Shown here: positions 1 through 4,370 of the stretch, one piece after another
Numbering within the stretch: position 1 is the first letter of the stretch
Layout of the letters: each line of letters starts with the position of its first letter
NCBI GenBank assembly: GCA_023431245.1
Contig: JAEYXO010000265.1
Location: forward strand, 1-5,063
DNA length: 5,063 nt
Source of the DNA: Pseudomonadota bacterium
GTDB lineage: Bacteria; Pseudomonadota; Gammaproteobacteria; Burkholderiales; SG8-41
Direction: 5' to 3'
Program-made: the position numbers and the translations under genes
The notes under the pieces: generated by a model
Seen by the model: only the letters and a program-made list of their open reading frames with translations
Databases searched by the model: none
Told to the model about the DNA's origin: nothing

Positions 1-202
1 CGTGGCTGCGGAACAGCCTTCCGGCCTCCGTGATCTGGATCGAGCGGCCGACCCGGTCAAACAGCGGCGTGCCGATTTCCTGTTCCAACTGCTTGATCTG
101 GTGGGACAGGGTCGGCTGGGTCACCCGCAGGGCCAGGGCAGCCTGGGTGAAGCTCGAGGTTTCCGCGATTTTCAGGAAATAGTGCAGATGGCGCAGTTCC
201 AT
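1..202 (-). CDS. LysR-type transcriptional regulator, N-terminal part (cut by window edge)
   Basis: This is the first 67 codons of a LysR-type regulator, read leftward from an ATG at 202-200. The translation begins MELRHLHYFLKIAE and contains the family's winged helix-turn-helix: SSFTQAALALRVTQPTLSHQ at about residues 16-35, then IKQLEQEIGTPLFDR and the wing segment with ITEAG near residues 57-61. These match the well-known LysR consensus (SFTxAAxxLxVxQPxLSxQI, LExxLGxxLFxR, LTxAG). The effector-binding domain lies outside the window. A weak Shine-Dalgarno (AGAGG on the minus strand, 216-212) sits 9 nt before the start. The gene diverges from the Bug/bicupin cluster across a 179-nt gap, the classical position for a LysR protein that controls its neighbour in response to a pathway metabolite. 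Family assignment is firm; the target and inducer are inferred or unknown. Confidence 0.95.
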   Translation of the reverse strand, partial: MELRHLHYFLKIAETSSFTQAALALRVTQPTLSHQIKQLEQEIGTPLFDRVGRSIQITEAGRLFRSH

Positions 203-213
203 GGCGTTCTGCC

Positions 214-225
214 TCTATTTATAGA
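214..225. promoter_or_regulatory. Candidate operator dyad TCTAT-N2-ATAGA beside the LysR start
   Basis: TCTATTTATAGA has two 5-bp arms that are exact reverse complements around a TT centre. It overlaps the regulator's own Shine-Dalgarno and lies 12 nt from its ATG. Binding there would fit LysR autorepression. The spacing (T-N10-A) is one base short of the textbook LysR half-site pair, and AT-rich dyads arise easily by chance. Confidence 0.3.
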
Positions 226-257
226 TGACGTCGATGATTTTAATAAATAAAAAGCAT

Positions 258-286
258 TTGTTCTATGGGCGGACCCTGATTAAAGT
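258..286 (+). promoter_or_regulatory. Weak candidate sigma-70-type promoter for the Bug/bicupin cluster
   Basis: TTGTTC (258-263) and TAAAGT (281-286) are separated by 17 bp and face the cluster. The -35 matches consensus at 3 of 6 positions and the -10 at 4 of 6. A weak promoter is normal for a LysR-activated operon. It is the best-placed pair I found by eye, and a start point cannot be confirmed from sequence. Confidence 0.25.
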
Positions 287-381
287 GCCCTCACCGATGC
301 CCGCGGCGGCGCAGACCGCCCGGCCCGGATCTTGAGCTGGCCCGCAGTCAACAAGTTCTGGCACGGCAAAAGGAGGAGCCC

Positions 382-1365
382 ATGCAACAGCCTTCGCTGG
401 TCGTTTCATTGTGGCGCTGCCTGGCGGTCACGGCAGCGGTGTTCGGGGTGACGGGGGCGGCCCAGGCCGCCGAATGGAGTCCCGGCGACCGGGTCGTGCT
501 GGCGACCCATGCCGGGCCCGGTTCCGGCATCGACATGTTCCTGCGCCAGGTGCAGAACGCCTGGGAGAAGAACAAGATCGTGCAGGCGCGGGTGACCGTC
601 GAGAACATGCCCGGCGCCGGCGGTGACCGCGCGCGCCGCCATGTCGCGGTGCAGAGCCGCGGCAATCCCAATGTGCTGATCGGTTTCACGCCGCAGATGA
701 TCGTCGGGCCGCTGAACGCGAAGTCCGAGGTCACCGTCAAGAGCTTCACGCCGGTGGCGATCACGGTGGTCGAGCCGATGGTGCTCTACATCCACGCCGG
801 GCTGCCGTGGAAAAACATGAAGGACCTGATCGCCGGGGCAAAACAGAAGCCCCGCGCCGTGCTCCAGGGCGGCGGTGGTTTCGGCGCGCCGCCGTCGATC
901 GCCGGTCGCGACCTGGCGCGGGAGGCCGGCATCGAAATCTCGTACACGCCCTTCCGCTCCAGTGCAGAGGCGGTGGTGGCGCTGCTGGGCGGGCATGTGC
1001 ATTTCGTGCTCGAGCAGCCTTCGGAGACCGACCAGCACGTCAAGTCCGGCCGGCTGCGGCCGCTGGCGAGCCTGTATCCCTCCGAGCTCTATCCCGGACT
1101 GCCGACCTTCGCGTCCCTCGGCTACAAGTTCCGCGTGCTGAAGCAGTTCCGCGGCCTGATGGCGCCGCCCGGCATTCCCCCGGAGGCGGTGGCCTACTAC
1201 GTCTCGGCGATGGAGCGCACCCGGCAGACGCCGGAGTGGAAGAACTACATCAGGCAGAACGAACTGGTCGAGGAATGGATCACCGGCGCCGAGCTCGCCG
1301 CCTTCATCGACAGCGAGGAAAAGCTCTACGCCAAGGTTCTTGCCGAGATTGCAAACAAGAAATGA
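382..1365 (+). CDS. TctC/Bug-family periplasmic solute-binding protein (first copy)
   Basis: This is an extracytoplasmic receptor of the tripartite tricarboxylate transporter (TctC/Bug) family, 327 residues, the usual length. The start ATG follows a strong AGGAGG (371-376). Residues 1-29 form a Sec signal peptide (short N-region with Arg12, hydrophobic core, AQA cleavage site), so the mature protein begins at about Ala30. Family landmarks are the first ligand loop near 42-51 (THAGPGSGID), ENMPGAGG at 75-82 (the family's NxPGAGG), the GGGGFG loop at 163-168, YTPFR with AVVALLGGHVHF at 188-208, and the C-terminal PTFASLG plus FRGLMAPPGIP at 241-266. The first loop differs from the usual P-F-x-x-GG-x-x-D, although Asp51 is retained. 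Bug proteins typically bind carboxylated compounds such as dicarboxylates, amino acids or aromatic acids; the ligand here is unknown. It is first in the apparent operon, 33 nt before a bicupin. A paralogue closes the cluster at 4371. No TctA/TctB partner is visible. Confidence 0.93.
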   Translation: MQQPSLVVSLWRCLAVTAAVFGVTGAAQAAEWSPGDRVVLATHAGPGSGIDMFLRQVQNAWEKNKIVQARVTVENMPGAGGDRARRHVAVQSRGNPNVLIGFTPQMIVGPLNAKSEVTVKSFTPVAITVVEPMVLYIHAGLPWKNMKDLIAGAKQKPRAVLQGGGGFGAPPSIAGRDLAREAGIEISYTPFRSSAEAVVALLGGHVHFVLEQPSETDQHVKSGRLRPLASLYPSELYPGLPTFASLGYKFRVLKQFRGLMAPPGIPPEAVAYYVSAMERTRQTPEWKNYIRQNELVEEWITGAELAAFIDSEEKLYAKVLAEIANKK

Positions 1366-1383
1366 AGCGCATCCCAGCCATTC

Positions 1384-1396
1384 CGACCGGAGGTCG
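1384..1396 (+). promoter_or_regulatory. Small hairpin holding the Shine-Dalgarno of the first bicupin
   Basis: CGACC-GGA-GGTCG is a perfect 5-bp stem with a 3-nt loop. It contains the GGAGG (1389-1393) that serves the GTG start at 1399. The preceding gene stops at 1365, 19 nt upstream. Partial sequestration of the site could lower initiation or couple it to translation of the Bug gene. The stem and its location are seen; the regulatory role is inferred. Confidence 0.35.
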
Positions 1397-1398
1397 CC

Positions 1399-2226
1399 GT
1401 GCCGTTTTTCCGACTTGACGAGATGAAGCGTCACCACCTCAACCCGCACCTCTCCAGCGGCGAGGGGCCGGTGATCGAGGGGCAGTACATGTATTTCCGC
1501 ATCAACATCAAGCGTGCCGGCACCGGCTCGGAAATGCATTACCACCCCAACGAGCTGATGGCCTTCCCGATCACCGGCAAGATCAACTGCGTGGTCGGCA
1601 AGGATCGCCAGATCGTGCCGCCCGGCACCTTCGTGCACGTGCCGTCCTGCGCGCGCCACAGTTTCCGCGCGACCGAGGACGGGGAGGTGCAGTACCTCTA
1701 CATCAAGGACCGCACCTGGACGCTGATCGGCTCGGCGGCCGACGAATCGCTGCCCGACGAGGCGCCGTCGGCGACCCAGGTGGCGAAAGCCCTGAAGGCG
1801 GGCAAGTGGCCGGGCAAGGAGAAGGAGCCGCAGAAATCGCAGGCGATCATCGAGGGCCTCGGCCGCTGCTTCTATCCGATGCTCGAGTCGCTGGATGCGC
1901 CGCCGGCCTCGACGCACTGCGAACAGTGGGTGGAGGGCACGAACCTGGCTTTCGGGCTGATCGAGTCGCCGCCCGGCCACGAGCGCGCCAGCGAGGCCTC
2001 GGCGCATGAAGTGTTCATCTACGTGATCCAGGGCGCGCTGGACGCGGAAGTCGACGGCGAGAAGAAGCGTGCCGTGCCGGGCGACCTCATCCATGCGCCG
2101 AAAAACAGGCCCTGCCGCTGGCAGGTCGCCGGAAAAGGCAATGCGCGTTACGCGATAGTGGGTTCCACGGCGAAGCTGGAAGCCGAAATTGAAAGCAACG
2201 GCGCCGCGGACAACTGGCGCGGCTGA
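1399..2226 (+). CDS. Divergent bicupin protein with a degenerate second cupin domain
   Basis: This is a 275-residue protein with two cupin (beta-barrel) domains, no signal peptide, and so probably cytoplasmic. I chose the GTG at 1399 because GGAGG lies 5 nt before it; the ATG at 1423 has no such site. Domain 1 (about 20-110) has cupin motif 1 as GTGSEMHYHPNE with His47 and His49, a Leu (53) where the Glu/Gln ligand is expected, Gly60, and motif 2 ending in VHVPSCARH with His87. Domain 2 (about 150-262) keeps the fold signature (EVFIYVIQG, VPGDLIHAP) but has Glu199, Ser201 and Cys239 where the three metal histidines should be, so it is probably not a canonical metal site. A Lys/Pro/Glu-rich linker (about 133-148) joins them. 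It is related to, but clearly distant from, the next two bicupins and lacks their LPGFG tails. Reaction unknown; cupins of this type include dioxygenases, isomerases and sugar-binding proteins. A partner, accessory or regulatory role is possible. Confidence 0.85.
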   Translation: MPFFRLDEMKRHHLNPHLSSGEGPVIEGQYMYFRINIKRAGTGSEMHYHPNELMAFPITGKINCVVGKDRQIVPPGTFVHVPSCARHSFRATEDGEVQYLYIKDRTWTLIGSAADESLPDEAPSATQVAKALKAGKWPGKEKEPQKSQAIIEGLGRCFYPMLESLDAPPASTHCEQWVEGTNLAFGLIESPPGHERASEASAHEVFIYVIQGALDAEVDGEKKRAVPGDLIHAPKNRPCRWQVAGKGNARYAIVGSTAKLEAEIESNGAADNWRG

Positions 2227-2255
2227 ACAACCGGGAAAAACGGAAGGAAAGAAAC

Positions 2256-3242
2256 ATGAGCACGGCAACACAGGAAAAAATCCTCAAGCGTTTTGTCTAC
2301 AACCTCGCCGCGCTGGACAAGGTGCCGGAAGGCCCGACCAGCTGCAGCGTGGCGCCGAGCCGCCTGCTCTCCGGCGAGACGCTGGAGACCGGCAAGTCCA
2401 CGACCCGCGGGCCGGTGCTCTCGGGCAGCCATGTGCACGTGGCCTGGGTGGTCAAGCCGCGCGGCACCGGCTCCAAGCTGCCCACCCACCCCAACGAACA
2501 GTTCAACTACGTGCTGAAGGGCACGTTGATCGCCGACATCGACGGCCAGGTGCTGCGCGTGCCGGCCGGCCATGTCATCCACATCCCGGCGGGCATGCCG
2601 CATTCGCATGTGTCCAGCCCGGAGGAGGACGTGCATTTCATCGCCGCCAAGGACACCCGCCACGGCATCGTCGGGCCGCCGGTCGACGGCAAGCTCAACG
2701 GCCCGCGCGCGCTGCCCGGTTTCGGCGGCAAGACCGGCAATGTGTGGCCGGTCGGACCCGACGGCGAACTCGTTGCGCAGAGCCCGCGGGTGTCGAAGGA
2801 GAAGGTGCGTTACGTCTACAAATGGGATGAACTCGACAAGGTGCCCGAGGGCCCCTGCAGCGCCAAGGTCCTGCCCGCGGGGCGGGTGTCGGGCAAGTCC
2901 TCGTCCTTCGGCGCCGCGCTGGTCGGCGAGAAGATCCAGGTCGGCCTGATCCGCAAGGGGCGCGGTTCCGGCTCCAAGCTGCACACCCATCCCAACGAGC
3001 AGTTCAACATGGTGCTGGAAGGCGCGCTGGTCGCCGACATCGACGGCCAGGAAGGCGTGATGGTGCCGCGCCACCACGCGATCCACATGCCCGCCGGCGT
3101 CGTGCATTCCTGCGTCGCTTCCGCCGAAGGGGATGTGCTGTTTTTCGTGGCGAAGGACACCCGCCACGGCCTTGCGGGCCCGCCGATCGACGGCATCGAG
3201 GACGGTCCGCGTTTCCTGCCGGGCTTCGGTCCGAAGAAGTAA
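2256..3242 (+). CDS. Bicupin protein, paralogue A (first-domain metal His replaced by Pro)
   Basis: This 328-residue protein has no signal peptide. ATG 2256 follows AAGGA (2244-2248) after a 29-nt gap from the preceding bicupin. It is an internal tandem repeat of about 145 residues: FVYNLAALDKVPEGP opens unit 1 (residue 13) and YVYKWDELDKVPEGP opens unit 2 (about 186). Unit 1 has motif 1 as LPTHPNEQF, so the first metal ligand is Pro76 instead of His; His78, Gln82 and His116 remain. Unit 2 has the full set, His243, His245, Gln249 and His284. Gln replaces the usual Glu ligand in both. Each unit ends in a tail KDTRHG...GPPxDG...LPGFG (132-157 and 300-325). By eye it is about two-thirds identical to the next gene. 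The fold is secure; the reaction is not known. The intact second domain is the likelier metal centre, the first possibly structural or ligand-sensing. Confidence 0.9.
   Translation: MSTATQEKILKRFVYNLAALDKVPEGPTSCSVAPSRLLSGETLETGKSTTRGPVLSGSHVHVAWVVKPRGTGSKLPTHPNEQFNYVLKGTLIADIDGQVLRVPAGHVIHIPAGMPHSHVSSPEEDVHFIAAKDTRHGIVGPPVDGKLNGPRALPGFGGKTGNVWPVGPDGELVAQSPRVSKEKVRYVYKWDELDKVPEGPCSAKVLPAGRVSGKSSSFGAALVGEKIQVGLIRKGRGSGSKLHTHPNEQFNMVLEGALVADIDGQEGVMVPRHHAIHMPAGVVHSCVASAEGDVLFFVAKDTRHGLAGPPIDGIEDGPRFLPGFGPKK
2982..3006 (+). repeat. 25-nt identical segment, copy 1 of 3 (HTHPNEQF codons)
   Basis: The metal-motif codons of paralogue A unit 2 (starting CACACCCATCCC) are identical over 25 nt to two segments in paralogue B (3571-3595 and 4069-4093). 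It lies within coding sequence and marks the duplicated cupin unit; it is not a mobile repeat. The fourth, diverged copy is at 2481-2505 (four differences, including CAC to CCC). Confidence 0.85.
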
Positions 3243-3345
3243 GCGTGTCCGCAGCAGCGTAACCCAGGCAGCTTGCGGCAGGACGGAATCGGGCGCATCG
3301 TCCCCGGTCCCGGACCAGCCGCCACCGCGACAGGAGGAGCACGAG
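3243..3345 (+). other. 103-nt spacer between paralogous bicupin genes
   Basis: This is the longest gap inside the cluster. It contains no tRNA-like or terminator-like structure: no stem followed by a T-run is visible. The only compact symmetry is GGTCC-C-GGACC (3306-3316), whose 1-nt centre cannot form an RNA loop unless inner pairs open. The last 14 nt contain the AGGAGG for the next gene. The downstream gene's reading frame is open through this region, but the encoded stretch is Arg/Ser/Pro-rich and unlike the cupin paralogue, so I treat it as non-coding. It may be the scar of the gene duplication or carry an internal promoter. Confidence 0.5.
3332..3337 (+). promoter_or_regulatory. Shine-Dalgarno deciding the start of bicupin paralogue B
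   Basis: AGGAGG lies 8 nt before the ATG at 3346. The frame stays open back to 3133, but the paralogue's own start MSTATQEK aligns with MSAITQEK at 3346. Both the site and the alignment therefore support 3346 over any upstream ATG. Confidence 0.85.
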
Positions 3346-4326
3346 ATGTCAGCGATCACCCAGGAAAAACCGCCGGTGCGCCATGTCTACCGTTTTGCCG
3401 AACTCGATCGCGTGCCGGAAGGGCCCTGCAGCGCGCAGGTGTCGCCGCGCCGGCTGCTGTCGGGCGAAACCCTCGCGACCGGCAAGTCGACCTCGGTCGG
3501 CGCCGTGGTCAAAGGCGAGCGCGTGCAGGTCGCGCTGGTGCACAAACCGCGCGGCACCGGTTCCAAGATCCACACCCATCCCAACGAGCAGTTCAACTAC
3601 GTGATCCAGGGCACCCTGATCGCGGACATGGACGGCCAGGTGTTCCGGGTGCCGAAGGGGCATGTCGTGCACATTCCCGCCGGCATGCCGCACAGCCATG
3701 TGTCGAGCGCCGACGAGGACGTGATTTTCTACGCCGTGAAGGACACCCGCCACGGCATCGTCGGACCGCCGGTCGACGGCGTCTACAACGGCCCGCGGCA
3801 CCTGCCCGGTTTCGGGCCCGGCGACAATGAATGGAAACCGGGCCCCGACGGCCTGCCCGAGCCGCAGACCAAAAACGTTTCGGGGAAAAAGATCCAGTAC
3901 GTCTACGACATCGAGCACCTCGATGCAGTGCCCGAGGGGCCGACCAGCGCGCAGGTGATCCCGCGCAACTTCATCTCCGGGAAATCCTCCTCCTTCGGCG
4001 CCGCGCTGCGCGGCGAGAAGGTGCAGGTGGGGCATATCCACAAGGGCGTGGGCAGCGGCACCAAGCTGCACACCCATCCCAACGAGCAGTTCAGCTTCGT
4101 GCTGAGCGGCACCATGCTCTATGAAATCGACGGCCATGCCGTCGAGGCGCCGCCGAACTCGGTGACGCACCTGCCGCCGGGCGTGCGCCACAGCGCGATC
4201 GCTTCGGCGGCCGGCGACGTGCTGACCTTCGTCGCCAAGGACACCAGCCACGGCATGAGCGGTCCGCCGGTGGATGGCATCGAGGACGGGCCGGTCTACC
4301 TGCCCGGTTTCGGCAACAGGAAGTGA
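3346..4326 (+). CDS. Bicupin protein, paralogue B (both cupin sites intact)
   Basis: This 326-residue protein has no signal peptide. Its start at 3346 is fixed by AGGAGG and by alignment with the preceding paralogue. Two repeat units each carry a complete metal-ligand set: His76, His78, Gln82 and His116 in unit 1 (IHTHPNEQF, HIPAGMPHSH), and His242, His244, Gln248 and His282 in unit 2 (LHTHPNEQF, HLPPGVRHS). Gln sits where classical cupins have Glu; the same exchange occurs in some characterised cupins. Units begin with HVYRFAELDRVPEGP and YVYDIEHLDAVPEGP, and end with KDTRHG/KDTSHG...GPPVDG...LPGFG (132-157, 298-323). Unit 1 resembles unit 1 of the neighbour and unit 2 its unit 2, so the internal duplication came first and the gene duplication second. 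This is probably the fully metal-loaded enzyme of the group, perhaps acting on the compound captured by the flanking Bug receptors. The reaction cannot be named: a dioxygenase, isomerase or lyase are all possible for the superfamily. Confidence 0.9.
   Translation: MSAITQEKPPVRHVYRFAELDRVPEGPCSAQVSPRRLLSGETLATGKSTSVGAVVKGERVQVALVHKPRGTGSKIHTHPNEQFNYVIQGTLIADMDGQVFRVPKGHVVHIPAGMPHSHVSSADEDVIFYAVKDTRHGIVGPPVDGVYNGPRHLPGFGPGDNEWKPGPDGLPEPQTKNVSGKKIQYVYDIEHLDAVPEGPTSAQVIPRNFISGKSSSFGAALRGEKVQVGHIHKGVGSGTKLHTHPNEQFSFVLSGTMLYEIDGHAVEAPPNSVTHLPPGVRHSAIASAAGDVLTFVAKDTSHGMSGPPVDGIEDGPVYLPGFGNRK
3571..3595 (+). repeat. 25-nt identical segment, copy 2 of 3
   Basis: These are the metal-motif codons of paralogue B unit 1, identical to 2982-3006. 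Synonymous positions are identical too, between units that otherwise differ considerably in protein sequence. Confidence 0.85.
4069..4093 (+). repeat. 25-nt identical segment, copy 3 of 3
   Basis: These are the metal-motif codons of paralogue B unit 2, identical to 2982-3006 and 3571-3595. Divergence resumes directly after it (AGC TTC versus AAC ATG/TAC). Confidence 0.85.
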
Positions 4327-4338
4327 CCACAAATCAAC

Positions 4339-4356
4339 TGCGGCGCAACAGCCGCA
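4339..4356 (+). promoter_or_regulatory. Hairpin just upstream of the second Bug gene's Shine-Dalgarno
   Basis: TGCGGC-GCAACA-GCCGCA is a perfect 6-bp, GC-rich stem with a 6-nt loop in the 44-nt gap after the last bicupin. It ends 1 nt before GGAGGAG (4358-4364). No T-run follows, so it is not an intrinsic terminator. It could be an mRNA processing or stability element that uncouples abundant receptor expression from the enzymes upstream. The structure is seen; its role is inferred. Confidence 0.45.
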
Positions 4357-4370
4357 TGGAGGAGACCCAC

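Larger units (their letters stand above)
203..381. promoter_or_regulatory. Divergent intergenic control region between the LysR gene and the Bug/bicupin cluster
   Basis: This non-coding gap separates the two divergent transcription units. The part nearest the regulator (about 205-285) is clearly AT-rich against the GC-rich surroundings, as expected for promoter DNA. It holds a near-perfect dyad TCTAT-TT-ATAGA (214-225), a wider inverted repeat ATTTAT (217-222) / ATAAAT (243-248) and the palindrome GACGTC (227-232). LysR proteins bind dyads of T-N11-A type in such gaps, so these are candidate operator elements, although none fits T-N11-A exactly. The part nearer the Bug gene (about 300-380) is GC-rich leader ending in the AGGAGG site. 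The control role follows from position; individual sites are tentative. Confidence 0.6.

Noticed and set aside
2..250. Plus-strand open frame across the left edge
   Set aside because: It is antisense to the clear LysR helix-turn-helix coding sequence, has no Shine-Dalgarno, and runs into the intergenic region.
406..2271. A 621-codon open frame on the minus strand, antisense to the first Bug gene and first bicupin
   Set aside because: Its translation is Arg/His/Leu/Gly-rich with no domain signature, and it crosses two well-supported genes. Long antisense frames are expected where plus-strand codons are strongly G/C-ending. The same applies to the minus-strand frames at 2148-3359 and 3349-4398.
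3306..3316. GGTCCCGGACC as a terminator or operator between the bicupin paralogues
   Set aside because: The centre is one base, too small for an RNA loop at full pairing, and there is no T-run. In such GC-rich DNA a short palindrome is unremarkable.
3133..3345. Upstream extension of bicupin paralogue B to an ATG at 3133
   Set aside because: The extra 71 residues overlap the end of paralogue A out of frame, are Arg/Ser-rich and have no counterpart in the paralogue. AGGAGG and the aligned MSxxTQEK start support 3346.
2982..4093. The recurring 25-nt segments as a CRISPR-like or mobile repeat
   Set aside because: They lie at the same codon positions of homologous cupin units, are in frame, have irregular spacing (589 and 498 nt between starts), and encode the metal motif.
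2256..4326. Annotation of the bicupins as gentisate 1,2-dioxygenase, quercetinase or oxalate decarboxylase
   Set aside because: They share only the general cupin architecture. The motif context HTHPNEQ and the LPGFG tails are not signatures I know from those enzymes, so a specific name would be a guess.
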